DNA of 64,000 nt, from NCBI GenBank assembly GCA_963819175.1, contig CAWFVJ010000010.1:124001-188000 (forward strand), written 5' to 3'. Under the pieces are notes generated by a model. It searched no databases. It was not told the origin of the DNA and worked only from the letters and a program-made list of their open reading frames with translations. The DNA comes from CAWBRT01 sp963819175. Its GTDB lineage: Bacteria > Acidobacteriota > Terriglobia > Terriglobales > Acidobacteriaceae. Below are positions 53,668 to 63,442 of the stretch, one piece after another (within the stretch, counting starts at the first letter, position 1; each line of letters starts with the position of its first letter). The position numbers and the translations under genes were made by a program.

Positions 53668-56614
53668 GGTGTTCCTTCCTTCTCAACGCGATGATGATTC
53701 CCGCGATCAACAGCCCGCCGTATCCGGCTACTATGCCGAAATATCTCCAAAAGACGGTGGGGCCTAACTTTGCCGGCATGGAATCCGCTTCTCGAATCTT
53801 CCGCTCCGCCTCGGCGCGCGCCTTCGCCAGATCGTCGGGGTGCAAGGTAGTGTAAATGCTGTTCAGCAGCCGATAGCTGTACTTCTCGCCATCGTGAATA
53901 TACAGATCCGCAAGCCCCTCCAGCCCCCATCGGGCGACCATGAGGGGCGAGAGACCATATTTCAGTGCCGGACTCATGCCGGTTGGAACCAGCGTCGCGG
54001 GCAGCGCACGCAACTCCACTTGCTGATTTGGCTGTTCCACTGCATAGAACGACTGGATCGTATTGACCGGAATCAGCAGTCCGGCAAGCAGCAGTTGCGG
54101 GATCATCGTCAAGGGGAAGACATAGAGCGCCTTTTCAGCCGTCGAGAAGATGGACGAGATCAAGAGCCCTGTGAAACCGCCCACCAGCGTCAAGAGCCAC
54201 ATCATCGCAAAGCACTCCGCCAGGTGATCTTCGATTGCACCCATGCCCACCAGCACTGCTATGAACAACAGCGACTGCATCGCTGCCACAGCGCCGACGT
54301 AGATGAACTTTGAGCCAAGATAGCTGCTCAACCTGAGGTCTCGTTGCCGTTCTCGTTTGTAGATCGGAAGCTCGTCGACAATCTCGCGGACGGAAGAGGA
54401 ACATCCGAACCAGAGCGCGACCAGCACGATCATGAACAACACCTTGGGCTCATTGGGTGCCTGCTTCATCAGGCCCATCAGGATGGCAACGATCACCGGA
54501 GGAAGCAGGAGTGCGGCCAGCGACGACTTCTCTTTGAACTTAAGCGTAAACTGCCGGCTCAACAGCGTGGCAAGCTGGCGCCAGACGGAGCGGCGCAGTT
54601 GTTCGACTTGTCCGGCGACGGGGCGCTTGTTGCCGGCCGTCTCGTTTTCGAGCGCGTTGCCGACCGACTCCCGAAACGCATCTGACTGCCGGTACTGCGC
54701 AGCCCATTGCTCCGGCTCCTGCTCCCTCAGCTTGTCGAAGATTTCGTGAGGCCGGCTGGCCCGGAAGTACGACAGCATCTCCTGACTTTCACCGAAGTAG
54801 GCGAGCTTGCCGCGTACCAGCACGGCGACCTTATCCAGCAGACTAAACGAGCCTAGCAGGTGGGTGTTGATGATGACCGTCGATCCTCGATTGGCAATTT
54901 GACGGAATAGCTGCATCATCGCCATTTCCGCCCGTGGGTCTTGCCCCGCTGTCGGCTCATCAAGGAAGAGCAGCGCCGGCTTGCTCAACAGCTCGATGCC
55001 CAGGCTGACGCGCTTGCGCTGTCCGCCACTGAGTTGTGCAATGCTGAGGTCGGCGCGCTCGGTAAGGTCGAGGACCTTGATGATTTCGGTGACACGGTTG
55101 CGGATTTCGATCTCGCCAAAGTCATCCGGCAGCCGCAGCCTCGCCGAGTAGTAAAGGCATTCCTTAACGGTAAGCTGCCGGTGGAGGATGTCCTCTTGCG
55201 GAACATATCCAATCAGCGCGCGTAACGAGCCGAATTCGCTGTAAAGGTCGGCAGAGTTAAGCCGGACACTGCCTCGTCCCGCAGGCCTGGAGCCATTCAA
55301 GGCGTCCATCAGGGTCGATTTCCCGGCCCCGGAGGGTCCTAGTAGCCCGACGAACTCGCAGGGCTGAATCGCCAGCGATATGTCGTCCAACAGCCGGAGC
55401 GGTTTGCCGGTTTTGAAATCCATGGTCTCGACGCGCAACCCGCGCGCGGTCAGCCGGATGCGCGTGCCATCCGCCTGTTGCTCCATCTGTGAGCCATCGA
55501 ACACGAACTGCACCGCGCCAAGGCTGATGCGGTCGCCCGGCTGGAGGAGGTGCCTGGCGATCCGGCTTCCATTGACAAAGGTGCCATTCGTCGAGTTGAG
55601 ATCGGTGAGCTCAAACCCGCCTGCAACCTTTCGAACCCTGGCGTGGCGCGATGAAACCGTAGGATGAGAGAGCGGGATGGTATTCGCCTGATCGCGGCCG
55701 ATCGTGACGACGGGCTGGTTCAGTTCGATGTCCCTCAGGGTCACGGCGCGGCGCCGCGACTCCCGATAGAGGAAGACATGCGACTCGCAGGCCGCGAATT
55801 GGATCAGGTCGCCTTCATTCAGCCGGGCTTCGACAATCCTCTCGCCGTTGACGAAGGTGCCGTTGCTTGATCCCAGGTCGCGTAAAATCGCGCCATTCTT
55901 GTCGATGACGATCTCCGCGTGACGCGAAGAGATTGAAGGATGCTCGATCAGTAACTTGCCCGCGCCTTCGGTCCGCCCGAATTCCAGACGCGAACCTTCA
56001 AGCAGGATGTCGCGCACCGCGTACTGGTCAAGAACCAGTTGCAACCGGCGATGCGTAGTGTCTTCCTCATGCTCCGACATGACCACGGTGTCCGCGCGCC
56101 GGATGGCGGCGGCCGACGCATACATCGTGCCCGGCTGGGCGGCTCTTCCTGCTCCGGACCGCTCAACTCCCTGGCCGGTCTCCGGCTGAACCGGAACTAG
56201 GCGGCCAGAGGCCGGGTCGCGGCGGAGATTCGAGACCCCTGCCGGCTGGAATACAAAATGGTTTTCCCGGCGGATGCCGAAGCAAATTTCGTCTGCTGGT
56301 TGCAGAACTCTTTCATTGACCCTTTGTCCGTTTACAAAAGTGCCATTCTGTCCCTTGTTCGTCAGGCATACGCTTCCGTCCGCTTCGAGGGAAAGAACCG
56401 CATGCTGTCGCGAGAGCTTTGGGTCTTCGATGACGAGATTTTGATCCTGCGCACGCCCCACCCGAAGGCCATCCACAGGAACCGAAAACTGCTTGCCTTG
56501 GTAGGGACCGTAGAGGCCGAGCAGACACGGCTGCACGAAGGAAAGATTCAGTGCGTGGCATTTGACACAGAAATTGTCGGAAACAGAAGCGCCACACCAT
56601 CGACAGGTCGACAT
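53657..56614 (-). CDS. Triple-FHA ABC transporter (ATPase and membrane domain fused)
   Basis: 985 residues. Zn-ribbon-like start CRWCGASVSDNFCVKCHA. Three FHA domains, about 33-112 (GRAQDQNLVIEDPKLSRQHA), 193-275 (HPSISSRHAEIVIDKNG, SSNGTFVNGERIV) and 287-365 (HPTVSSRHARVRKVAGGFEL, STNGTFVNGSRI). Then an ABCG-like ATPase: Walker A GPSGAGKST (about 420), LSGGQRKRVSLGIE, Walker B LLFLDEPTAGQDPRAE. Then about six membrane segments (from about 690) of the ABC2 type. Domain order ATPase-before-membrane is the ABCG/White pattern. Transport could be switched by a phosphoprotein bound to FHA. Substrate unknown. Confidence 0.9.
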   Translation of the reverse strand: MSTCRWCGASVSDNFCVKCHALNLSFVQPCLLGLYGPYQGKQFSVPVDGLRVGRAQDQNLVIEDPKLSRQHAVLSLEADGSVCLTNKGQNGTFVNGQRVNERVLQPADEICFGIRRENHFVFQPAGVSNLRRDPASGRLVPVQPETGQGVERSGAGRAAQPGTMYASAAAIRRADTVVMSEHEEDTTHRRLQLVLDQYAVRDILLEGSRLEFGRTEGAGKLLIEHPSISSRHAEIVIDKNGAILRDLGSSNGTFVNGERIVEARLNEGDLIQFAACESHVFLYRESRRRAVTLRDIELNQPVVTIGRDQANTIPLSHPTVSSRHARVRKVAGGFELTDLNSTNGTFVNGSRIARHLLQPGDRISLGAVQFVFDGSQMEQQADGTRIRLTARGLRVETMDFKTGKPLRLLDDISLAIQPCEFVGLLGPSGAGKSTLMDALNGSRPAGRGSVRLNSADLYSEFGSLRALIGYVPQEDILHRQLTVKECLYYSARLRLPDDFGEIEIRNRVTEIIKVLDLTERADLSIAQLSGGQRKRVSLGIELLSKPALLFLDEPTAGQDPRAEMAMMQLFRQIANRGSTVIINTHLLGSFSLLDKVAVLVRGKLAYFGESQEMLSYFRASRPHEIFDKLREQEPEQWAAQYRQSDAFRESVGNALENETAGNKRPVAGQVEQLRRSVWRQLATLLSRQFTLKFKEKSSLAALLLPPVIVAILMGLMKQAPNEPKVLFMIVLVALWFGCSSSVREIVDELPIYKRERQRDLRLSSYLGSKFIYVGAVAAMQSLLFIAVLVGMGAIEDHLAECFAMMWLLTLVGGFTGLLISSIFSTAEKALYVFPLTMIPQLLLAGLLIPVNTIQSFYAVEQPNQQVELRALPATLVPTGMSPALKYGLSPLMVARWGLEGLADLYIHDGEKYSYRLLNSIYTTLHPDDLAKARAEAERKIREADSMPAKLGPTVFWRYFGIVAGYGGLLIAGIIIALRRKEHHAG

Positions 56615-56750
56615 CCTACCCTCGCCAGGAACACACGAACAGGAACTCTGGGCGCAAATCTAGCATTGCTTCCGCCCGAGGTAAAGCTGCTTTTGCCCCC
56701 TGGCAGGCGCTGGAAAGCTATTCTGTGTATCTATTCTGGAAGCGATAGAT

Positions 56751-57584
56751 TTAAGCTTCTGCCGATTCGTGTGTCCGCGGCAACGCCGTCTCCGAAAACA
56801 GCTTTTGATACCAGGTCTGAGCGCAAAACCGCAGCAGCACACAGGTTATGTTGTCGCTTCCGCCGCCGGCCTTCGCTGCCTCAATCAGGGCGTCGCATGC
56901 GGCCTGTAACGAGGATGCATGCTGAATGATCTGGAGGATTTGATCGTCGCCGACGTGGCGCACCAAGCCATCGCTTGAAAGCAGAAGCGTATCGCCGGGG
57001 ATAACTTCCACGTCGGTCACGTCTGGCTGCGCGTCCGGCTCTGCGCCAAGCGCGCGCGTGATGACGTTCTGCATCTCGGAGACCGCGGCTTCCTCGGCCG
57101 TCATCAGGCCACGCCGCACCCTCTCCATTACCAGCGAGTGGTCGTTTGTCAGTTGCACCAGAGTCGCGTCGCGAACCAGATAAATGCGGCTATCGCCGAC
57201 ATGCGCGATGGAAACCGGCTTGCTCCCAGTCAGAACCGCAACGATCGTGGTGCCCATCCCGGCCTGCCGGACATCGGCTAAGCCGGCCTGGTAAACGAGG
57301 CGGTTTGCCGACAGGACCGCGTTTCCCAAGGCATTCGCTTGCTCCGAGCAATCCTCAAAGAGCCGTTCGAAAGCCGGATATGCGCCCGCCGTGGCCGCCT
57401 GACGAAAGTAAGAGAGAACAGTCGAGACACCCAGTTGGCTCGCAACTTCGCCGGCCGCCGCCCCGCCCATGCCGTCGCAAACAATGAAGATGCCGCTTTC
57501 GGTGTCGTAGCCGAAGCTGTCTTCATTATTGGTGCGAACACAGCCGACGTCGGTCTTGCCAGCCACTTGGACAGTAAAATCCAT
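56751..57584 (-). CDS. PP2C-family Ser/Thr protein phosphatase
   Basis: 277 residues. DVGCVRTNNEDSFGYDTESG, VCDGMGGAAAGEVASQ, TTIVAVLTG, AHVGDSRIYLVRDATLVQLT, DHSLV, LSSDGLVRHV and GGGSDNITCVLLRF contain the conserved PP2C metal-binding aspartates. Cytoplasmic; no membrane segment. First gene on the minus strand of the phospho-signalling series, 136 bases before the FHA-ABC gene, and divergent from the Sel1 gene. Removes phosphate placed by kinases such as the one at 47125. Confidence 0.93.
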   Translation of the reverse strand: MDFTVQVAGKTDVGCVRTNNEDSFGYDTESGIFIVCDGMGGAAAGEVASQLGVSTVLSYFRQAATAGAYPAFERLFEDCSEQANALGNAVLSANRLVYQAGLADVRQAGMGTTIVAVLTGSKPVSIAHVGDSRIYLVRDATLVQLTNDHSLVMERVRRGLMTAEEAAVSEMQNVITRALGAEPDAQPDVTDVEVIPGDTLLLSSDGLVRHVGDDQILQIIQHASSLQAACDALIEAAKAGGGSDNITCVLLRFCAQTWYQKLFSETALPRTHESAEA

Positions 57585-57834
57585 CCCTGCTCACCCATGC
57601 GCCGAAGTTGGTAACCCTCTCACCGGCGAGAACATAACCTCGGGAACCCGCTCTCGAGCGCCGGGCTGATTGTACGCTGCCGATGCTAGCACGCTCCAAA
57701 TTGCCGGGTAAAGAAAGTTCAGCGCGACCCCGCGCCGGCCAGCGTGGGTCTGGCAGCGTAAGTCTCTGGTCTTCGCGGCCATCCTGTGGCAGACTACGTT
57801 GCAAGCCCGAAAGGCCCCCTGTGGAGGTGTGCCC

Positions 57835-59247
57835 ATGAGCGCCGGTGCCCGTATCCGCGTGATTGTTTCGCTGCTGATCACCGCCGTCTATCTCGCACTC
57901 TCGGCATCTGCGGCGGCGCAGGGCATTGACGAACTCAGAAGGCTCGCACAGCAGGGCGACAGCAACGCCCAGACCATGCTCGGCATGAGGTATCAAAACG
58001 GTGACGGCGTGCAAAGAGACGATGCCGAGGCGGTGCGCTGGTACCGCAAGGCCGCGCAGCTGGGTAACGCGTCGGGCCAGTTCAATCTCGGCAAGATGTA
58101 CCAGAGTGGCCGGGGCGTGGCGCAGGACAATAGCGAAGCGGTGCACTGGTACCACAAGTCCGCGGATCAGGGCTACTCGATGGGCCAGAATAATCTCGCA
58201 ATCATGTACCAGTACGGCCGGGGCGTGCCGCAAGACTATGCCGCCGCGTTGCGCTGGTTCCGCAAGGCCGCCGAGCAGGGCAACCCGATTGCGCAGAACA
58301 ATCTCGGGGTGATGTACCTGAGTGGCCGGGGTATCGCGAAGGACTATGGCGAAGCTGTGCGCTGGTTCCGCAAGGCCGCGGAACAGGGTAACTCGATGGG
58401 CCAGAATAATCTCGGCGTGATGTACCGGAATGGCCGGGGAGTGCCGCAGGACGATGCCGAAGCGCTGCGCTGGTACCAGAAGGCCGCGGATCAAGGCAAT
58501 ATGTTCGGCGAGGGTAATCTCGGCTGGATGTACGAGAATGGCCGGGGAGTACCGAAGGAAAGGCCGCTAGCCTTGTATTGGTACAACAAAGCCGCCGAGC
58601 AGGGTCACGCGCCTTCCAAAGAGGCGATACAGCGCCTTAAAATCGCACCCGTCGAGCCAACCGTTTCCGCGACCAACAACGTCGCTCCCTTGGTTGTTAA
58701 ACCACAACCGGAACCAGAGCCGGAGTCGGAGTCGGAATCAGAATCAGAATCGGAAGAACCAGAGACGGAGCCGGAACCGGAGCCACAGGCACAGCCACAT
58801 AACGTCGACCGCCGGTTGTCGATCAATGAAGTCGAAAAACTGCTCAAGGGAAGCGTTTCACCCGTAAGGGTGGCAACTCTCGTCAAGCAATACGGTGTCA
58901 ATTTCGAGACGACCGCCAGGGTCAAAGAACGGCTTCGCAAGGTGGGCGCCGACGATAAATTGTTGACCGCCATCACGGAATCGTATGGAATTTCCCTGGT
59001 GCTGACCGCCACACAGCTTTGCCGGGTGACAATTTACCTGGATGGGAAGCAGGTGATGGAAGGCACTATGGACCCCAATTCACCGGACAAACGCGAGCGG
59101 AGTTTTCACGCCCGGCGCCGTTTGGTGGTGGTGGCGGGAAATCCTGCGGGAGTTGATGTGAACTTCAATGGCCAATCCATGGGACCACTCGGTGCAACGA
59201 ATAGCAAGCGAACCATCACCTTTACGCCCATAGGAGTGCAGCAGTAG
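57835..59247 (+). CDS. Secreted Sel1-repeat protein with the shared 55-residue domain
   Basis: ATG 57835 (MSAGARIRVIVSLLITAVYL), eight bases after GGAGG, gives a signal peptide to about 28. Six Sel1 repeats of 36 residues (about 40-260; NLGVMYLSGRGIAKDYGEAV, RWFRKAAEQG pattern). A Glu/Pro/Ser-rich linker (about 290-320). Then the domain also found in the repeat protein at 49159-50338 (LSINEVEKLLKGSVSPVRVA, TLVKQYGVNF, RLRKVGADDKLLTAI; about 325-385). The C-terminal beta domain (about 390-470) has ITFTPIGVQQ at its end. Divergent from the PP2C gene, so both probably share a control region. Confidence 0.85.
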   Translation: MSAGARIRVIVSLLITAVYLALSASAAAQGIDELRRLAQQGDSNAQTMLGMRYQNGDGVQRDDAEAVRWYRKAAQLGNASGQFNLGKMYQSGRGVAQDNSEAVHWYHKSADQGYSMGQNNLAIMYQYGRGVPQDYAAALRWFRKAAEQGNPIAQNNLGVMYLSGRGIAKDYGEAVRWFRKAAEQGNSMGQNNLGVMYRNGRGVPQDDAEALRWYQKAADQGNMFGEGNLGWMYENGRGVPKERPLALYWYNKAAEQGHAPSKEAIQRLKIAPVEPTVSATNNVAPLVVKPQPEPEPESESESESESEEPETEPEPEPQAQPHNVDRRLSINEVEKLLKGSVSPVRVATLVKQYGVNFETTARVKERLRKVGADDKLLTAITESYGISLVLTATQLCRVTIYLDGKQVMEGTMDPNSPDKRERSFHARRRLVVVAGNPAGVDVNFNGQSMGPLGATNSKRTITFTPIGVQQ

Positions 59248-59551
59248 AGGACGGCCGCTGCGAACAATACGTCCCTTCGCGTAACAATCTTGAAGTGTCA
59301 TTCCGATAGAACTGTATCCCGAAAGAACAACGTCATTCCGAGCGAGCGACGCCAGGTCGCGAGTCGAGGAATCTTGTGTGTTGCTTTTGAGGCAGGAAAA
59401 CACAAGATCCCTCCACTCCGCTCCCGAACAGCTTCTTGCTGATCGAGTGCAATGCCGGGTACGCAGCTTGGCTGCTTCGGCCTGCGGGCGCTTGGCGCTG
59501 CGGTCGGGATGACGTCTCGATCACAAGCCCAACACAAACCGTGGTACTACC
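59248..59551. other. Intergenic region with a family-2 repeat
   Basis: Mostly occupied by the repeat at 59328-59514. It lies between the convergent Sel1 gene and pilX-like gene ends. No gene. Confidence 0.7.
59328..59514. repeat. Dispersed intergenic repeat, family 2, copy C
   Basis: CAACGTCATTCCGAGCGAGCG, the AATCTTGTGTGTTGC ... ACACAAGATCCCTCC hairpin, GGGTACGCAGCTTGGCTGCT, and GGTCGGGATGACG, closest to the 27404 copy. Confidence 0.88.
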
Positions 59552-61242
59552 CTAGTAAGCGCTCCAACTGAATTGGTCGATGTGTATCGGGCCCAGTCCG
59601 GCCCCTGCGGGCAGAGTCACGTGCGGGGTCTGAGTCTTGAGGTTGGTGTCGTAGTTGATGTGACCGCTGCCGGAGAATGCGTACGACTTTCCAACTACTG
59701 CGCCGTAAACACCGGCGTTGCCTGATAGGGTTATCTGGCGCGTTCGGAGCATAGACCGTTCCGAACATTGCGGCGCCAGTTGGCCAAGTTGACTGGTCTT
59801 GGTGCCGTTATAGACCAAGGTGAAGTTGTTCGGGTTGCCGCCGCTGTTGGCAACCGTGCCGCCATTGAGATTTAGTGGCGTAGTCGAAGTGCCCTGGTCG
59901 AGGACGTAGATGACAACGTTGCCTGTGCTGGGCACGACGATCATGCCCGCCATTGGTGATCAGCAGGCTGTCCATGTAATACACGCCCGACTGGAGCGTA
60001 ATAACGGCGCAGGAGCCGAAATTCACCGCCCCATAGTTGGTGGGCGGGTTCGTGTTGGTGCTGGGAGGAACAGTTGCCGCGCAGCCGGAGCCGCCACCGC
60101 TTCCGCCGTTGCACAGACCGTTAAACCCAGAGCAGGCGGCGGTATTGGTTGGCACGTTGCTATTAGGGATCTGGGCACTGGCCATGACGGGCGCTGGGCT
60201 CGGCATGGCAGAAACCAAATTCGTGCGTTGCGGCTGGCGGTTGTTCGTGATTACCGAGCCGGAGTTGTCCTCATTAATTGCCCAGAGACTATTCGGGCTG
60301 CTGCAAGCCGCCGAACCATTGAGGCCGCTAGGGCCGCCCGACACTCCTTTGGCGGAGTACGCAGAGTACAGATTACCGTAAATGTAAGCGCCGTTGGTCA
60401 TCTTAACGTTGCCCATGGCAGCAACGTCACCCCCGGAGGCGGATACAGTGGGATTCGTATTGCCAACATTGGCGGGAAGTGATGAGTTGTAGCTCTTGGT
60501 GTACTGGCCGCCCGCCATAGTAATGACGTTGCAGCCCGTTCCTGTGGCGAAAACACCATAATTGAAAGTAGGTATGGGTGTAGCTACACCAGTGGTCAAC
60601 ACGTTATCGACGATCTCGACGATCTGCACCTGCGCCTGGGCGCCGGCGCCTGCCATCTGGCCGCGAGAGAAGAGCTTCCATTTCGTTTTGTAGGCCCCAA
60701 GACGTTGCATCGAACTGCGCGGACAGCAGTTGCACGGCAACGTTGTACTTGGCCGTTCCCGGCATTCCGGAAAACTGGGTGCTGACGTTGGTGAACGCGG
60801 CTTGAAAGCCGTGTCATCGGTAGCGTCGATATTCGAGTAGGTGTCGGTGAAACCGGTCATTCCGCTGCCGGCTATTACCACGCACATTGCATGTTGGTGG
60901 GGCAAGTTCCAGATCCGGCTCCCGCCGCGTATTGTGCGGGGAAGGTGGTGATGTTGAATTTCGTCGTGTCGCCGAAATTAGGCGGGCTAGTTCCTTCAGG
61001 TAATTCTGGAGCCAGTTGATGGCCTGCTCGGCTCCTGCCTCGGCCACATATCTTGACTGTGTCACATAGCGGTAGTTGGCGGAACTCCAGACCTCTGCCT
61101 GGGTCGAAAACATGAGACCGGCGGCAATCACCGACATAATGAACACGCACAGGAGCGCGAGTATGAGCGCAACGCCTCTTTGGCGGCTACCATGCTGGAT
61201 GCGCTGCCCGCAGAACCGTCTTTTTCCGGCTTGGATGATCAA
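59552..61242 (-). pseudogene. pilX: PilX-like pilus assembly protein, several frameshifts
   Basis: Starts at 61242 with RQRGVALILALLCVFIMSVI, the N-terminal helix of PilX-type proteins, overlapping the pilW stop. The frame then breaks: segments read NYLKELARL, PPNFGDTTKFNITTFPAQYA, AAFTNVSTQFSGMPGTAKYN, then a long frame with GAQAQVQIVEIVDNVLTTG to NFGSCAVITLQSGVYYMDSL, and the last from 59953 (MIVVPSTGNVVIYVLDQGTS). A short pair of shifts near 59760 restores GTVYAPNAP. The C-terminus resembles the beta-helix domain placed after PilX-like N-termini in Acidobacteriota (DUF7305). Five or more indels in 1.7 kb. Confidence 0.65.
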
Positions 61243-62265
61243 TTTAAGCTCGCAAAAATACCTGTAATCGGGGTCGGCTGTAATTCCGACGTATTCCCCG
61301 CTGCGACCTGTTCAATGGCGGCCAATACGTTGCGGGGCTGAATGTTGAGAAAGGACTTGGTAAGTTGAAACGGCTTGTTGCTTATGGGATCGTTGGTTTG
61401 CGACGTCGCCGTAATGGTAATGCCCACCGAGGGCACCATGTTGTAGGTGCCGTTGTGCACGGTTCCGCCACTATCGGTCCAGCTTATAGGCACTGTGGGC
61501 AGCGTGACGGGAAAGGCAAGATTGGGATCATTCGGGTACGTGAAGCTGCAAGAAGTTACGTTGTCGAGCAGGTTCGTCGGTCCTGCCTGAGGAGTGGTCC
61601 AGGTGCCGGTGGCAACGTCCCACTCGGTGCGCTGGATCGCACCAGGGAATGTCGCTGGGCAGGAGTACCTGACAAGAACCAGCGCATTACCAACCGCGTT
61701 TACATCGCCAAAGACCATCAACTGCGTGCGCGTTGACGAGTAGCGAGCTGGAGATGCGGTGTAGTCCGGCGCAAGAATGCCGCCGGGGAATACCCCTGGC
61801 GCATAAAGTGGCGTGCTTGCGATTGGTGTGGGTCAAGGCAAAATTGGCCGTAATCGAATACGGTGCGGTCGTGCTCATGGCGGTCACGATGACGGTCTCC
61901 TGATTCGTGCCGTCATTGACCACCAGGGATGCTCCCTGAAAGATTCCTCCAATTTTGTCTACCGTAACCGTTTTCACTCCAGTGCTGGTAATCGTCTGCG
62001 TGATGCTCGCCAAAGGCGCAACCAACCCGCTTACGTCCAGGCCCGAAGCTTGTAGCCCCGCTTGGCCGATCTCCTGCGCCATCAACTCAAACGCCGAACG
62101 CATCCGTTGCTCAAGGGCGTTGCGGATTTCCAGGCTCCGGTAGTTCCGTATCACACTGATCATGCCGCCCAGGATAAGGGAGGAGAGAGCAAGGAACAGC
62201 GCGGTGCTGAGCATCATCTCCAGCAGCGTAAAGCCGGCGGCGCGATTATGTCTCCGAACGTACAC
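61239..62265 (-). pseudogene. pilW: PilW-type minor pilin, one frameshift
   Basis: GTG at 62265 gives VRRHNRAAGFTLLEMMLSTA, a type III signal sequence (cut before Phe after Gly) and the hydrophobic helix. Residues to about 61820 read in one frame (EQRMRSAFELMAQEIGQAGL). Then a second frame gives YAPGVFPGGILAPDYTASPA and DPNLAFPVTLPTVPI to the stop at 61239. One indel near 61815-61825. Minor pilins prime type IV pilus assembly. It overlaps pilX by four bases and follows pilV by about 15 bases. Confidence 0.75.
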
Positions 62266-62279
62266 GTGAAGTGTCTCCC

Positions 62280-62822
62280 TCAATAGCGCGAAACCTGCGA
62301 GACCAGTGTTGTCTGCGGCGGAAGTAACTTGGTCTTGGCGACCACCAACACGGTAAGGGTCTTGACCTGCGTTGGGGCGAGCCCGTCGTTGACAATCTGC
62401 CACGTTCGCACGTAGACGGCGTTGGCGGAGGACGACGAATAAACACCGCTCTGGTTGACGTAATCCACATACCCCGTGGTGGGAGTAGTCAGGCTGCCGC
62501 CGGCGGCCAGTCCGCAACAAGTGGCGCCCGACGCTGCCGGCTGCGTCGGGTACTGCGTGACGTCGCTTTGAACATCGTCGAAATTGACCATGCTCAGCGC
62601 CATCAGCTGTTCCATTTTGTCCTGCGCATACTCGGTGGTTCGCGTAACCTCATCGCCCTGGCTGGTGTTCACCTTTATGGCAAAGCCAAACAAGGCGAGC
62701 AATCCCGCCGAGCAGGTGATCATGAGAAGGCACGCTATCATCGCCTCCAGCAGCGAGAACCCCCGCTGGCCATTGCTGCCGCGTTTGCGAACCGAACGAG
62801 GCATCATTCCGCCAGCTCCCAA
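62280..62822 (-). CDS. pilV: PilV-type minor pilin
   Basis: About 175-180 residues. GQRGFSLLEAMIACLLMITC is the prepilin cleavage and helix region; the body has CCGLAAGG with a Cys pair and VNDGLAPTQVKTLTVLVVAK strands. A start at the second Met, 62807 (MPRSVRKRGSNGQ), is also possible. Overlaps the gspH/fimT-like gene stop by about 19 bases. Intact. Confidence 0.85.
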   Translation of the reverse strand: MGAGGMMPRSVRKRGSNGQRGFSLLEAMIACLLMITCSAGLLALFGFAIKVNTSQGDEVTRTTEYAQDKMEQLMALSMVNFDDVQSDVTQYPTQPAASGATCCGLAAGGSLTTPTTGYVDYVNQSGVYSSSSANAVYVRTWQIVNDGLAPTQVKTLTVLVVAKTKLLPPQTTLVSQVSRY

Positions 62823-63442
62823 TAGCTGCTGCCGGCAAAGGTATAAAGCGAGGCCCTGCCGCTTGAATCAATCGCGATCGCGACGTAGGTGTTGCTCGCC
62901 GCATCTTTCAAATAGAATGCGTAATTCCCGACGGAGCTTCCGCTGGTATCGTCGATTGGCAAGCCGCGAGAGTTGAATGTGATGGTATAAGGGTTCGTCT
63001 GCCCACTCTTACCTTGGTAGGGCCCGTTGCCGGTGCCCGCTTGTCCGCCCGCCCCCCCGGCCGTGCCCGTGGGGAAGCCGAAGCTGATCCCGGGCGAGAG
63101 ACACACCTGCTGTTTTTCCGCCGTGTAGGTAGTCGTTCCGTACTGCTTCATCGAAAGGGTGCAGAGGCCCGCGCCAGGACAGGCAGTGCTCGTGGTATCG
63201 CAGGACACTTGCGCATGGGCAAACTTCGATGCGCCGCGCATGCGCCCAACCATCAGCAGGCTTACAAGGCTGTCGCCATCGCTCCGGAGCCTGTAAGTGT
63301 GAGTCAGGCGAAGGAAGTTTGGGATGGCGATGGCTGACAGGATTAATGTAATCGCCGTTACGATGACCAGTTCAATCGCAGTGAAGCCACGCTGGCCAAC
63401 ACCGCCTGTCCCGCAACGTTTGGATGTATCTCTTAACTGCAT
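62804..63442 (-). CDS. fimT: GspH/FimT-type pseudopilin
   Basis: 212 residues. RGFTAIELVIVTAITLILSA is the prepilin peptidase site (Gly/Phe) and helix. FLRLTHTYRLRSDGDSLVSL and later beta strands with Gly-rich loops and Cys pairs (VSCDTTSTACPGAGLCTLSM) fit GspH-like minor pilins. First gene of the four-gene operon. Promoter is expected in the 400-base region upstream, which also faces thiM. Confidence 0.85.
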   Translation of the reverse strand: MQLRDTSKRCGTGGVGQRGFTAIELVIVTAITLILSAIAIPNFLRLTHTYRLRSDGDSLVSLLMVGRMRGASKFAHAQVSCDTTSTACPGAGLCTLSMKQYGTTTYTAEKQQVCLSPGISFGFPTGTAGGAGGQAGTGNGPYQGKSGQTNPYTITFNSRGLPIDDTSGSSVGNYAFYLKDAASNTYVAIAIDSSGRASLYTFAGSSYWELAE

